DNA of 64,000 bases from Anaerohalosphaeraceae bacterium. GTDB lineage: Bacteria > Planctomycetota > Phycisphaerae > Sedimentisphaerales > Anaerohalosphaeraceae. The notes below the pieces were generated by a model. The model saw only the letters and a list, made by a program, of their open reading frames with translations, did no database searches and was not told where the DNA came from. Every line of letters begins with the position of its first letter. Position 1 is the stretch's first letter. The position numbers were made by a program, and so were the translations under genes. Shown here piece by piece: positions 51,455 through 60,792 of the stretch. The stretch is from assembly GCA_037479115.1 (NCBI GenBank), contig JBBFLK010000004.1, positions 62,001-126,000 of the forward strand. The letters are read 5' to 3'.

Positions 51455-53767
51455 TTAAAACAGATATTTGAATGACAGCAGGACGGACGGAGCGGTCGAG
51501 CGGTAGTCGTTGCAGCTGCCCTGCACACGCAGACGCCGGTTGTATTTCCTGTCGATAAATCCGAGCAGGTTGGTGCCGTCTAATCCCATGCTGATTTTTT
51601 CCTTCTGATACCGCAGCCCCATATTCACAAAGACAGCGGCATCATACGCATCCGAAAACCCCTCGTCGATGGTGTCCCGGCTCCTCGCATAGTCCTGGGC
51701 ACCCGGGAACCCCCAGTAAATGCGGGCGGAAGTCAGCAGAGACCAATTGGGATGGAACTGATAGCCGGCATGCACTTTCGTGATATGGTCGCTCCAGCTG
51801 GTGAACCGGTCGCCGGAGACCAGATAGGTGCTCATCCCTTCCCGAAGGTCAAAATCCGTCAGCGTCACATAACTGTGAGAGGCGCTGAGATTCCATCTGT
51901 CTTTTTTGTAAGTGAACTCTCCCTCCAGTCCCCAGAACTTCTGAAGACCGACATTGGTTGTAGAGACCGAGGCGACATCCCAGGCGATAATGTCGAGCCG
52001 GCTGGCAAAGCCGCTGAAGGCGAACCAGAGGTTGTCATTGTGCTGCCGCTCCCATCGAAATTCGAGATTATCCAGTTCTTCGGCATCGCTGGTGTCCTTT
52101 GTTTGAAGCCATCGCAGGCGGGACTCTTCGGCATTCTGCATCCGCACCGATTGAGCAGCGATGAATTTGAGGGTATCCTGCGGAGACAGCGAGTAGACCA
52201 CGGCAGCGCGGGGAGAATAGAGCATGTCCGTATAAGTATTTTTGTCCGCTCGGCCTCCCAGAAAGAGCGTTACGGAGTCCGTCAGGGCCCACTGCCACTC
52301 GCCGAGGCCGGAGTATGTAGCCGTCGTCCAGGCCTCTTTATCCCAGTCATAGGTGTTGATGCGCCAGGCATTGAAGTTTCCGCCGGACATGGAATTGAAA
52401 CTTTCCAGAGATACCTCCGCGCCAAAGGCGACCGAGTGCCGCTCGTCCGGCGTCCAGCGGCCCAGGGCCCTGGCGAAGAGTTCATCTTCATCATGGCGAT
52501 TGTAGTTGTTCGAAAAGTCCCGGCGCATATACCGGAAGGTGTCATAACTGAGCAGGTATTCGATGCTGAAGGTGCCGGTCAGCTCCTGCAGATATTTGGC
52601 GGTAAAGGTCAGCTGCTGATAACCTGTTCCGGAGGGGGCCTGCTGTCCGGCGGGCTGCCACCATTCCGGCCCCCAGGTCCAGCCGGCGGCAGCCGGGTTG
52701 TTATACGCCTCCAGCGGGTTGATGTAGTCCAGCCCGCCCCGCGTCAGCCGTGCCCAGAAGTCAAAGTTGCCGTGGGTGTATTGACCGTGAAATTTGAAGC
52801 GCGGGCTTTGGGCCCACGCCTGGTTGTCATTGACCACAGAAAACGGGACCGGCCTTCCCGGTCGGACGGAATACCCGTCACCCCATGAAGTGAACCATTT
52901 GCCGGACACGTACGGTGCCCAATCCGGAGAAGCCCCCTCATATTTGTCCATTCCGAAATAAACATACATCCCGCTGTCTTGGCTGAATTTCCGTCCGTGT
53001 TTGATTTCCACCGAGCCGAAGTTCTCGATGAGCCCTGCCTTGGCCGTCACTTCCGTGCCCCGGAAGGTCAGGGCGTTTTCCGTAACGATATTAATCACGC
53101 CGGAGACAGCGCCCGGGCCGTAAATAGCCGAGCCGGGTCCGCGGATGACATCGATGTGATGAATGTCCGCCAGCAGCGGCAGGTCCCGTTCGCTGAGAGC
53201 CCCGTAGTGTCCGCGCTCGTTGAGAACACGTCCGTTGACCAGCAGCAGATATTTATCGTCCCGGTCGCCGGTAATCCCGCGGATTCCCAGATGCGGAAAT
53301 TCCCATTCCTGAATGCTGTACTGAAGCCCCGGAACATAGATTTCCAGCAGTTCGTTGAGACTGTGGGCGCCGGACTGCCAGATTTGTTCTTTGGTAATCG
53401 TCGTAATTGCCGCCGGCGAAATACGCCGTACCGATTTGGTCAGCGTTCCAACCGGCAGGACATCCAGATTCATCAGGTCCACGATGGACATTTCAAACAA
53501 GTCCTGCGATTCGGTGTATTCCTCCGCATCTTCCTCCTGCGAAGCACGGCCCCACAGCTGGATTTGCAGGTCCTCTTTCTCCTGCAGCAGCTTTTCGCGC
53601 TGCGCATTCAGCTCATTCAGAGCGGCAGTGACTTCTTCAAGTTTTTTCCGGAGAGCGTCGCTGTCGGTCTCTGCCGCCGCAGCCGACAGATTTGCGGAGG
53701 TTGTCAGCAGCAGCGCCGCAAACAGCGGCAGCACTCTGGGCGGAACCCAAAAGAGATTGCCGTCCAT
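51455..53767 (-). CDS. TonB-dependent outer-membrane receptor
   Basis: This 770-residue protein has a signal peptide (about 1-33), a predicted coiled coil (36-70) not found in most receptors, an acidic spacer, a DLMNLDVLPVGTLTKS segment typical of a receptor subclass, a plug domain (AITTITKEQIWQSGAHSLNELLEIYVPGLQ through GPGSAIYGPGAVSGVINIVT) and a beta-barrel ending in a terminal Phe (FKYLF). AAAGGAG precedes the ATG. The ligand is not evident; no siderophore, vitamin or sugar genes adjoin. It ends convergently with the MlaD-like gene. Confidence 0.9.
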   Translation of the reverse strand: MDGNLFWVPPRVLPLFAALLLTTSANLSAAAAETDSDALRKKLEEVTAALNELNAQREKLLQEKEDLQIQLWGRASQEEDAEEYTESQDLFEMSIVDLMNLDVLPVGTLTKSVRRISPAAITTITKEQIWQSGAHSLNELLEIYVPGLQYSIQEWEFPHLGIRGITGDRDDKYLLLVNGRVLNERGHYGALSERDLPLLADIHHIDVIRGPGSAIYGPGAVSGVINIVTENALTFRGTEVTAKAGLIENFGSVEIKHGRKFSQDSGMYVYFGMDKYEGASPDWAPYVSGKWFTSWGDGYSVRPGRPVPFSVVNDNQAWAQSPRFKFHGQYTHGNFDFWARLTRGGLDYINPLEAYNNPAAAGWTWGPEWWQPAGQQAPSGTGYQQLTFTAKYLQELTGTFSIEYLLSYDTFRYMRRDFSNNYNRHDEDELFARALGRWTPDERHSVAFGAEVSLESFNSMSGGNFNAWRINTYDWDKEAWTTATYSGLGEWQWALTDSVTLFLGGRADKNTYTDMLYSPRAAVVYSLSPQDTLKFIAAQSVRMQNAEESRLRWLQTKDTSDAEELDNLEFRWERQHNDNLWFAFSGFASRLDIIAWDVASVSTTNVGLQKFWGLEGEFTYKKDRWNLSASHSYVTLTDFDLREGMSTYLVSGDRFTSWSDHITKVHAGYQFHPNWSLLTSARIYWGFPGAQDYARSRDTIDEGFSDAYDAAVFVNMGLRYQKEKISMGLDGTNLLGFIDRKYNRRLRVQGSCNDYRSTAPSVLLSFKYLF

Positions 53768-54023
53768 TCGTCATCTCCTTTTGCTGTCCAGTTCAGCCGA
53801 TACGCCTGTTTCGGTTTCGTCCACAGATTCGGAAAGCGGCCTGACGGGGCTTTACAGGGAAAAAGAGAAATGCTTGCGGAATTGCCGGGAAAGATGCTTT
53901 TTTGCTGAATTTTCGTAAAAAGACGTCCGATAAAGGCGTTATAGCAAACGATTGCTGCCGCCTGCTAAGCACACTTTCTCAGAAAAGAGGAACAGATGCG
54001 ATGATATTTATCTTCGGGACGGC

Positions 54024-55901
54024 TCAGCCCTTCAAAGCAAAGGGACTGATGAGGGGCCCATACTGTCTGCGGGCCGCACGGAGCCGCTGTCGGACGGTTT
54101 CGAACGTGTCATAAACAATCTGCGGCGTATCCGGCACTTTCTCCCGATAGATTTTCTCCACGCGGTCAAACTTTTCGAGCAGCTTGTCCACGCGGATGGT
54201 GAACTGTTTCTCGTAGGACTCTTTGGCGTAAGACTTGTCGAGCTTGTCCTGGAAAAGCGGGACCAGGTCCTCATACCGTGGAATCCACCCGGTCGGGGTT
54301 TTAATGGCGTCCAGTTCGTTGTGCGCCCGCCGCTCCGCCCACAGCAGCCAGACCATTTTGTCCAGCTTGCCCGTCAGAAACTCGTTCTTCTCATCCCGCA
54401 GAAAATAATTGACGGAGAAAATCGGAGGCGGATTTTGTACGCCGTCGGCAAAATCAAGATTGTTCTGGATATAGCGGCCCAGAGGAATCGACACAAAATC
54501 CTGGTTGGCCATGAGATTAAATTTGCGGACACCGGTTTGGCCGAGCGTGGCGGCCGTCGTCTCTGATTCGATGGACGCGCCTTTGGTGATAATCCCTTCG
54601 GTCCAGCTGAACGCCTGCTCAATCGGCACGAGCGTGTCGCTGTCGCGTCCGCCGTAAATGACCGCCCCGATGGGCACCCCTTCCGGGTTGTCGGCCTGCG
54701 GGTCCAGATTATCCAGTGCCGACAGCCGGATGGTGTAGCGGGCGTTTTTGTGCGAGGGCGGAATCTCCTTGCCCTCTGCATCTTTTTTGCCTTTGTACCA
54801 TTCCCCCTGAAAATTGATGCCCCGTTCGGGAATCTCGCAGCCCATTCCCTCCCAGTAGGGTTTTCCGTCGGCGATGAGGACATTGCTGAAAATCACTTCT
54901 CCCGGTGAAAGCAGCGCCTTGTAAATCACCGGGTCATCCTTGGGATTGACATCGCAGATGATGCCGAAAATCCCCTGCTCGACGTTGGCACAGTACATCC
55001 GGCCGTTTCGCTTGCGGAAATAGGCGATATCGTCGCCGATAATGGTCTGTCCCGGCAGCATCGCTGTAGAGGTCTTTCCGCAGGCGGACGGAAAAGCCCC
55101 GACGAAATAGGTAGTTCGATTCCGGGGGCCGCGGACCCCCATAATGAACATATGCTCCGCCAGCCAGCCCTCTTTATCCGCTTTCTGGATGGCCAGCCGC
55201 AGCGCCAGTTTTTTCAGTCCGACGGTGTTGCCGGCGTACTGCGTGTTGACGGAATAGACGGTATCGGCAATCAAATCGATATAAACACGGCGCTTCTGCC
55301 AATGAATCGAGCAGCCGTTTGCATCCGTTTCACCTTCGGAATGAAGGAAGCGGAAGAACTCCCCGTCCGGCGGGAGTTTTTTGAACTGTTCGTAGCCCGG
55401 CCGATAGAGAATGCTTTCGCTGTGAGCAACATAGGGAGAATCTGTAATCTGGACACAGGAAATCGAAAAATCGGAGTTTGTCGGCCCCAGGCACCAGAAG
55501 CAGATGAGCATCGTCTTGCCTTTCATCGAGCCTTTCAGGTACCCGCGGACCTCTTCCAGTCCTTCGGTGCGGTCAATGGAGTTCAAACTGGCCCCCAGCT
55601 CCATATCTTTCGGAAGCAGATACCGTGTGCTGAAGGTATCCCGGCCTTGGTCATTGGGACCGTCGAAATGATAGGTATGCCCGGGGGTTTTCAGGGGAAG
55701 TTCACCCCCGCCGTGGAGAGCCATTTGACGCAGCCGGGCATTGTCTTCGGGGCTGCCGCTGAATACACAAATCTTTTCCGGCTCTGTTAATTGAACGGCA
55801 TCTTCAATAAAGGTGTAAAGGGTTGGGTTGTTGACAGCTTCCAGAAGACGAAGACTCTTTGTGTCCAGTTTTTCTCGGATGAATCTGCTAATTTGGGTCA
55901 T
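54024..55901 (-). CDS. pckG: GTP-dependent phosphoenolpyruvate carboxykinase
   Basis: The enzyme interconverts oxaloacetate and PEP with GTP/GDP, at the start of gluconeogenesis or, in fermenters, in the reverse carboxylating direction. The 625 residues match the GTP class. The kinase P-loop FPSACGKTSTAML carries the class-specific active-site Cys. GRDSDTLVPIEQAFSW and NYFLRDE are further conserved parts, and the FRFLHSEGE segment lies in the substrate region. GAGGGAAAA provides the ribosome-binding site before ATG 55901. It is monocistronic and divergent from groES. Confidence 0.94.
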   Translation of the reverse strand: MTQISRFIREKLDTKSLRLLEAVNNPTLYTFIEDAVQLTEPEKICVFSGSPEDNARLRQMALHGGGELPLKTPGHTYHFDGPNDQGRDTFSTRYLLPKDMELGASLNSIDRTEGLEEVRGYLKGSMKGKTMLICFWCLGPTNSDFSISCVQITDSPYVAHSESILYRPGYEQFKKLPPDGEFFRFLHSEGETDANGCSIHWQKRRVYIDLIADTVYSVNTQYAGNTVGLKKLALRLAIQKADKEGWLAEHMFIMGVRGPRNRTTYFVGAFPSACGKTSTAMLPGQTIIGDDIAYFRKRNGRMYCANVEQGIFGIICDVNPKDDPVIYKALLSPGEVIFSNVLIADGKPYWEGMGCEIPERGINFQGEWYKGKKDAEGKEIPPSHKNARYTIRLSALDNLDPQADNPEGVPIGAVIYGGRDSDTLVPIEQAFSWTEGIITKGASIESETTAATLGQTGVRKFNLMANQDFVSIPLGRYIQNNLDFADGVQNPPPIFSVNYFLRDEKNEFLTGKLDKMVWLLWAERRAHNELDAIKTPTGWIPRYEDLVPLFQDKLDKSYAKESYEKQFTIRVDKLLEKFDRVEKIYREKVPDTPQIVYDTFETVRQRLRAARRQYGPLISPFALKG

Positions 55902-56305
55902 TTTTTCCCTCGGCCTACTTGTTCATTTTCCCATGAGGACACAAAATCTGCGAGATTGTAGGGAGGACACCGGGAAAAGTCAACCCCAAATCATTTGCTG
56001 AAGGCGTTGTTGTGTTTCTGTATTTTGGATGGAGAATTGCCGGTTTCGTCTTTTCCCTGTCAGGGTGGCAGGTATCTGCCCGCATTGTAGAGTAAGGTTC
56101 CTGTAATTTTGTCAGGGATTGTACGGCGGGGGGAAGAGAATATAACTAATGGATTTGAAAAGAGATAGAATGGTTTTGGTGCCGCGAAGCTGTCGGTTGG
56201 TACATTTTTTGCTCAAGTGCTCCCATCGTAAATGGGTTTCTTGCGGAGCCCCGAAAGGTTGAAAGTAGTAAAGTGGGACTTTTTTGTGAAAAGGAGTCGA
56301 GAACT
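55902..56305. other. Divergent intergenic region between pckG and groES
   Basis: This 404-bp stretch has no gene. It should hold both promoters. TTGTAC (56119-56124) and TATAAC (56141-56146) with a 16-nt spacer form a modest rightward candidate about 160 bp ahead of groES. A small hairpin CCCAT/ATGGG lies at 56222-56236. No CIRCE element (TTAGCACTC-N9-GAGTGCTAA) is visible, so HrcA control by the standard site is not supported. Confidence 0.5.
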
Positions 56306-56596
56306 ATGAAGATTCGGCCCTTAGCAGACAAGGTGCTTATCCAGAGAGTTGAAGCGGAAAACAAAACAGCCGGAGGAATTGTACTGCCGGATACGGCCAA
56401 GGAGAAACCCCGAAGAGGCAAAGTAATTGCGGTTGGAGAGGGCAAACTTCTGGAGGACGGCAAGAGGGCGGAGATGACCGTCAAGAAAGGGCAGGAAGTC
56501 CTGTTTGCCAGTTATGCGGGAACCGAAATCAAAATTGACGGCAAAGAATATCTGATTATGGACGAATCGGATATCATGGCCATTATCGAATCGTAA
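56306..56596 (+). CDS. groES: Co-chaperonin GroES
   Basis: GroES caps the GroEL chamber during protein folding. The 96 residues show [33 protein letters not shown] with the mobile loop, GKVIAVGEG and [13 protein letters not shown], all standard. An in-frame opening lies at 56273, but AAAAGGAG precedes the ATG at 56306. groEL follows 45 bp later in the same direction. Confidence 0.96.
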   Translation: MKIRPLADKVLIQRVEAENKTAGGIVLPDTAKEKPRRGKVIAVGEGKLLEDGKRAEMTVKKGQEVLFASYAGTEIKIDGKEYLIMDESDIMAIIES

Positions 56597-56641
56597 AGCA
56601 GGATAAACAATCCAGTTTTTTCGGACAGGAGAAAGGAACGT

Positions 56642-58255
56642 ATGGCAGCCAAAAAGATAGCATACAATACGGAAGCCCGAGCGGCCATTCGCGAGGGAAT
56701 TCGCAAGCTGGCCCGTGCTGTAAAGATTACGCTGGGGCCGTGCGGCCGCAACGTCATCATTGAAAAATCCTTCGGCTCTCCGACCGTAACCAAAGACGGT
56801 GTCACGGTCGCCAAAGAAATCGAACTTGAAGACGCCTATGAAAACATGGGCGCCCAGATGGTCAAGGAAGTGGCCTCCAAGACGTCCAATGTCGCCGGCG
56901 ACGGAACCACCACGGCGACGATTCTGGCCGAGGCCATTTTTGAGGAGGGACTCAAGAATATCACCGCCGGCGCCAATCCCATTCAGGTAAAGCGCGGCAT
57001 CGACAAGGCCGTTGAGGCGATTGTCGAGGAACTCAAGAAGATGTCGATTCCCGTCGAGTCCAGCAAGCAGATTGAGCAGGTCGCCACCTGTTCGGCCAAC
57101 CATGATGCGCAAATCGGCAAGACCCTGGCGGAGGCGATGGAAAAAGTCGGCAAGGACGGCGTGATTACCGTCGAGGAAGGCCAGTCGCTGGAGACGACGG
57201 TCGAACTGCTGGAAGGAATGCAGTTTGACAAGGGGTATCTGAGCCCGCACTTTATCACCAATCCGGAAGAGCGGACCTGCGTGCTCGAGAAGCCCTATAT
57301 CCTGATTCACGAAAAGAAAATCAGCTCTGTCAAGTCGCTGGTGCCGATTCTTGAAAAGGTGGCCAAGCAGGGTCGGCCGCTGCTGATTATTGCCGAGGAT
57401 GTCGAGGGCGAGGCCCTGGCGACGCTGGTGGTCAACAAGCTGCGCGGCGTCCTGCAGGTCTGCGCGGTCAAGGCGCCCGGCTTCGGCGATCGGCGCAAGG
57501 CCATGCTGCAGGATATTGCCATCCTCACCGGTGCCACAGCCCTGTTTGAGGATTTGGGCATCCAGCTGGAGAATGTCGAGCTCAGCCAGCTCGGCCAGGC
57601 CAAGCGCGTCACCGTGGACAAGGACACCACGACGATTGTCGAGGGGGCCGGCAAGACCGAGGACATCAAGGGCCGCATCGAACAGATTAAGAAGGAAATC
57701 GAGGCCTCGACCAGTGAATATGATATTGAAAAGCTCCAGGAGCGGCTGGCCAAGCTGGCCGGCGGCGTTGCCCAGATTAACGTCGGGGCGGCCACCGAGG
57801 CCGAGATGAAGGAAAAGAAGGCCCGCGTGGAAGATGCGCTCCATGCCTGCCGGGCGGCCGTCGAAGAAGGCATTCTGCCGGGCGGCGGGGTCGCGATGCT
57901 GCGGTGCCTGCCGGCGCTGGATAAGATTCAGTGCGTCGGCGACGAGTCGATCGGCGTCGATATTGTCCGCCGGGCGGTCTTTGCTCCGATTAAGCAGATT
58001 GCCTACAACGCCGGACTGGACGGCTCCATCGTGGCCCAGAAGGTTCTCGAGTCCAAGGACAAGAACTTCGGTTATGATGCCGTCCGCAAGGAGTACGGCG
58101 ATATGATTAAATTCGGCGTGATTGTGCCGACCAAGGTCGAGCGCACAGCCCTGCAGAACGGGGCGTCGATTGCGTCGCTGCTGCTGACCACGGATGCGGT
58201 TGTCAGCGAAATCCCCGAAAAGAAAGAAACCCATTCGCACGGCGGCGGATATTAA
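56642..58255 (+). CDS. groEL: Chaperonin GroEL
   Basis: GroEL is the ATP-driven folding chamber. The 537 residues include [32 protein letters not shown], the ATP motif [41 protein letters not shown] and [20 protein letters not shown]. The C-terminus ends in HSHGGGY and lacks the GGM repeat tail of many GroEL proteins, a trait also seen in some additional chaperonin copies. AGAAAGGAACG precedes the ATG. A strong intrinsic terminator ends the operon. Confidence 0.96.
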   Translation: MAAKKIAYNTEARAAIREGIRKLARAVKITLGPCGRNVIIEKSFGSPTVTKDGVTVAKEIELEDAYENMGAQMVKEVASKTSNVAGDGTTTATILAEAIFEEGLKNITAGANPIQVKRGIDKAVEAIVEELKKMSIPVESSKQIEQVATCSANHDAQIGKTLAEAMEKVGKDGVITVEEGQSLETTVELLEGMQFDKGYLSPHFITNPEERTCVLEKPYILIHEKKISSVKSLVPILEKVAKQGRPLLIIAEDVEGEALATLVVNKLRGVLQVCAVKAPGFGDRRKAMLQDIAILTGATALFEDLGIQLENVELSQLGQAKRVTVDKDTTTIVEGAGKTEDIKGRIEQIKKEIEASTSEYDIEKLQERLAKLAGGVAQINVGAATEAEMKEKKARVEDALHACRAAVEEGILPGGGVAMLRCLPALDKIQCVGDESIGVDIVRRAVFAPIKQIAYNAGLDGSIVAQKVLESKDKNFGYDAVRKEYGDMIKFGVIVPTKVERTALQNGASIASLLLTTDAVVSEIPEKKETHSHGGGY

Positions 58256-58269
58256 TTCCCGAGCAACCG

Positions 58270-58299
58270 GCGGGCCCCTCTTTCGGGGCCCGCTTTTTT
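58270..58299 (+). terminator. Intrinsic terminator of the groES-groEL operon
   Basis: A perfect 9-bp stem GCGGGCCCC (58270-58278) / GGGGCCCGC (58285-58293) with a 6-nt loop is followed by six T residues (58294-58299). Confidence 0.93.
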
Positions 58300-58312
58300 A
58301 GGGATTTTCGTC

Positions 58313-58591
58313 ATGTTTCAGTTTTTCTTTCAAAAAGACCCGTTTCGTCAGGCCGGACGGTCGCTGGCCGTCGGGGCCCTGCTGACCGGACTTTTCCTTA
58401 TCGGATTCGGCCTGCTGGTGTTTATTCTGCGTGATTTGTTTGCCTTTCTGGCGGCGGCGGTCTTTTTTGCGGCCGGCTTTTCCGCCATCGGCTATGCTGT
58501 CCGGGTGTACTGGCTGACCCGGCAGATGGACCGGGAACGACGGGCCTATCGCGAAAACGTCGAAATCCATTTCCCCGACCTCTGGCAGTAA
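58313..58591 (+). CDS. Small membrane protein of unknown function
   Basis: This 92-residue protein has two adjacent hydrophobic helices (about 17-38 and 40-66) and a charged C-terminal helix (RQMDRERRAYRENVEIHFPDLWQ). I recognise no family. It begins 14 bp after the groEL terminator and lacks a clear ribosome-binding site, but its codon use resembles neighbouring genes and it has a sensible membrane topology. It could be transcribed by readthrough. Confidence 0.6.
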   Translation: MFQFFFQKDPFRQAGRSLAVGALLTGLFLIGFGLLVFILRDLFAFLAAAVFFAAGFSAIGYAVRVYWLTRQMDRERRAYRENVEIHFPDLWQ

Positions 58592-58620
58592 TTCCCGCCC
58601 GCTCTTTTTTCTTCATTCGT

Positions 58621-58684
58621 AATTCTTTATTTTTCATTTGCCCTTGCTTCCCGGCCGCTTTTTTAATTCTTCATTTGCCCTTGC
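58621..58684 (+). repeat. Tandem AATTCTT...CATTTGCCCTTGC repeat
   Basis: Two units, 58621-58647 and 58665-58684, share AATTCTT and CATTTGCCCTTGC; the first has a 7-base insertion. Confidence 0.6.
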
Positions 58685-58690
58685 AAGGAA

Positions 58691-58810
58691 GACAGCCCCG
58701 GGCGACAAGCCCGGGGAAAGGGAATGGCGCTTCGTTTTCTTTCTCCCCTCCCTGGCGGGCGGGGCTATCTTTCGGCGGACAGGGTTCAGACGCCAGCGGC
58801 CAGTTGCCAG
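58691..58810 (+). repeat. 120-bp hairpin-bearing repeat, copy A
   Basis: The block begins with GCCCCGGGCGACAAGCCCGGGG-type hairpin sequence (CCCCGGGC/GCCCGGGG stem, 5-nt loop), later has GGCGGGGCTATCT and ends GCCAGCGGCCAGTTGCCAG. Copy B lies at 59061-59185 in the same orientation with a diverged centre. Confidence 0.7.
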
Positions 58811-58842
58811 TTATCAGTTATCAGTCATCAGTTATCAGTCAT
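58801..58842 (+). repeat. Heptamer array 3
   Basis: Six tandem heptamers: CAGTTGC, CAGTTAT, CAGTTAT, CAGTCAT, CAGTTAT, CAGTCAT. This is the same family as the flanks of the 13.7-kb cassette, but with no gene between it and array 4. Confidence 0.8.
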
Positions 58843-58935
58843 CAGAATTCGTTTGCTTTTTTTGAATCTGTGGAATCCCCGCAATCTGTGGTGAATTGTT
58901 TCGGATTTCGAATTTCGAATTTTTCCATCCGCTGG

Positions 58936-59060
58936 ATTCCCGCCTGCGCGGGAATGACGGTGGTCTGCGCGGGAATGACGGCGGTCTGCGCGGGAACGAC
59001 GGCGGCCTGCGCGGGAAGGACACGGGTCTGCGCGCGAATGACGACGGCTTGGGCGCGGGA
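58936..59060 (-). repeat. dRS3-like array 3
   Basis: An intact ATTCCC-N8-GGGAAT palindrome (58936-58955, N8 = GCCTGCGC) is followed by about five decaying CTGCGCGGGAATGACGG half-sites at a 21-nt period. It is the reverse-complement orientation of arrays 1 and 2, keeping the rule that the full palindrome stands at one fixed end. Confidence 0.75.
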
Positions 59061-59185
59061 AATAGCCCCGGGCGACAAGCCCGGGGAAAGAAACGGCACG
59101 TCCCCTACCTGCTCTTTGTCCCCGTCCTTTCGGGCGGGGCTATCTCCCGAGGGACATTGTCCAGATGCCAGCGGCCAGTTGCCAG
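59061..59185 (+). repeat. 120-bp hairpin-bearing repeat, copy B
   Basis: Same architecture as copy A at 58691-58810, again running into a heptamer array through GCCAGCGGCCAGTTGCCAG. Confidence 0.7.
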
Positions 59186-59210
59186 TAACCAGTTATCAGT
59201 CAGTAGTTAT
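59176..59210 (+). repeat. Heptamer array 4 (decayed)
   Basis: CAGTTGC, CAGTAAC, CAGTTAT followed by degenerate CAGTCAGTAGTTAT. It sits at the end of copy B exactly as array 3 sits at the end of copy A. Confidence 0.65.
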
Positions 59211-59528
59211 CCCACAAATCCATTTGCTTTTCCCTTTCGGTGCCTTTTTTCTTTCCTTTCCTAATCTGTGTCGTCCGTGAAATCTGTGGTGAAATAAAAA
59301 TTGTTCTCCTTTCCCCAGTCTGTGAAATCCGCGGTGAAAAACTTGTTTCGGATTTCGAGTTTCGTGCTTCGAATTTCGGCCGCCCGGCCGTCGGCCTTTG
59401 CCAAGCCCCCTCACATCAAAAAGGAACTTGCCGAAATCTCCGAGATTGTGCTAAACTGGCAGGCTTTCTTAGCCGTAAAAGCCAAAAGGGTAAAAAAACC
59501 GTCTATCCAGCAACGGAAAGGTAGTGGT

Positions 59529-60656
59529 ATGAAAAGAGGACTCTTTGGATTCTTTTTTATTCTTATTCCCGGAATTGCGTTAATTTTCGGCTGCAACGAA
59601 AGCATGGCCGGCCAGGCCGATGTCGGCAAGACCTCCTTAAAACAGGAAACACCCGCCGCAGCCCCCAGTCCGGGGCCTGCACCGGCCGGACCCGCTAAGC
59701 CCGCCGAAACCAAAGAACCCAAGAAAGAAGACAAAAAATCCATCGACGGTCCCAAAATCCTCGTCACCAAAGAATTCCACGATTTCGGCGATATCGGACC
59801 GGGCACCTATCACAGCTGCACGTTTACCTTTAAGAATATCGGGAACAAAACATTAAAGATTGACCATGTCCAGAGCACTTGCGGATGCAGCGTCCCCCAG
59901 CTGGAAAAGAAAGATTATGAACCCGGAGAGTCCGGTACTATTGAAGTCAGATTTCACGCTCCCACCACCAGCGGAGAAACCAAAAAACAGATGTACATTG
60001 TCAGCAATGACCCATCCAATCCGCGGGCTCAGCTGGAGGTCCGTGCAGTCGTCGATGTAAAAGTCCAGACCGAGCCGACCGAGGTCTCGCTGGTGCTCAA
60101 CAAGCCCAACGCCGGGCTGGGACCCATCCAGATTAAAAGCACGGACGGCAAACCCTTCCGTATTACCAAATTTAGTTCTATGGCGGACGCCATCACCTGT
60201 GTGTTCGACCCGAATGCCGCCGCAACAGAATTCACGCTGACTCCCCAGGTGGATATGGATCTCTTGTCCAAAAACCCAACCGGCGTAATGACCATCGAGG
60301 TGGACCACCCGCAGGGCGGCATCCAGATGGTCCGATATAATGCCCTTCCGCGATATGAAATCAACCGGCCCCGGATAATCCTCCAGAACGTCAAGCCCGG
60401 CCAGAAAGAGCAAAAAGAGGTCGTCATTACCAGCCATTACGGAGAGTCGCTGAAGATTGCCAGCTCCTCGTCCCGCGCCGGCTTAATGAAAATCGTCAAG
60501 CAGGAAGTCAAAGACAACGCACTGACCCTGACGATAGAAATCACAGCGCCGGAAAAAGAAGCGGCCAATCGTCGATACTTCTCCGATGAACTGATGATTC
60601 GATTCGACAATTCCGCGGAAGTGGAGGTCCGAATCAGCGGCTGGTTTGCGAATTAG
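59529..60656 (+). CDS. DUF1573-domain lipoprotein
   Basis: This 375-residue protein has a lipoprotein signal (PGIALIFGC), a Pro/Ala/Lys-rich linker (about 28-75) and a DUF1573 immunoglobulin-like domain: FHDFGDIGPGTYHSCTFTFKNIGNKTLKI, STCGCSVPQ and EPGESGTIEVRF. Two more beta domains follow. DUF1573 proteins are common in Planctomycetes and Bacteroidetes; their role is unknown. The frame opens at 59301 inside repeats, but the lipoprotein start at 59529 follows GGAAAGG and is chosen. It begins directly after the repeat tract. Confidence 0.87.
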   Translation: MKRGLFGFFFILIPGIALIFGCNESMAGQADVGKTSLKQETPAAAPSPGPAPAGPAKPAETKEPKKEDKKSIDGPKILVTKEFHDFGDIGPGTYHSCTFTFKNIGNKTLKIDHVQSTCGCSVPQLEKKDYEPGESGTIEVRFHAPTTSGETKKQMYIVSNDPSNPRAQLEVRAVVDVKVQTEPTEVSLVLNKPNAGLGPIQIKSTDGKPFRITKFSSMADAITCVFDPNAAATEFTLTPQVDMDLLSKNPTGVMTIEVDHPQGGIQMVRYNALPRYEINRPRIILQNVKPGQKEQKEVVITSHYGESLKIASSSSRAGLMKIVKQEVKDNALTLTIEITAPEKEAANRRYFSDELMIRFDNSAEVEVRISGWFAN

Positions 60657-60792
60657 GGACCTTTTTTGGCCTGTATCCTCCACAAGAGGCGGCAGAACCT
60701 CCGCAATGGGAACCGCCGGCGGGATTATTTGTCTAACACAGCAGGACATGAAAACAGGACTACCATTTTAGGCAGGGAAAAGACGGCCGACT

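Larger units (their letters stand above)
58592..59528. other. Gene-free tract filled with several repeat families
   Basis: About 940 bp without a credible gene. It holds a duplicated 20-27-bp AATTCTT...CATTTGCCCTTGC unit (58621-58684), two copies of a 120-bp hairpin-bearing block, two heptamer arrays, a dRS3-like array, and AATCTGTGGTGAA- and TTTCGGATTTCGAATTTC-type short repeats (near 58885-58921 and 59279-59379). Open frames through it are products of the repeat periodicity. Confidence 0.75.

Noticed and set aside
53768-54023. Riboswitch ahead of the TonB-dependent receptor
   Set aside because: No cobalamin-type or other known conserved box could be found in the leader.
55902-56305. CIRCE heat-shock operator ahead of groES
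   Set aside because: I looked for TTAGCACTC-N9-GAGTGCTAA and found only an AGTGCT fragment, not a palindrome.
58936-59060. CRISPR-like regular repeat
   Set aside because: The 21-nt period leaves no spacer between repeats, the units decay steadily, and no cas gene is present. It fits a tandem half-site array.
58638-59280. Several overlapping short frames on both strands
   Set aside because: They are low-complexity translations of tandem repeats with a period divisible by three.
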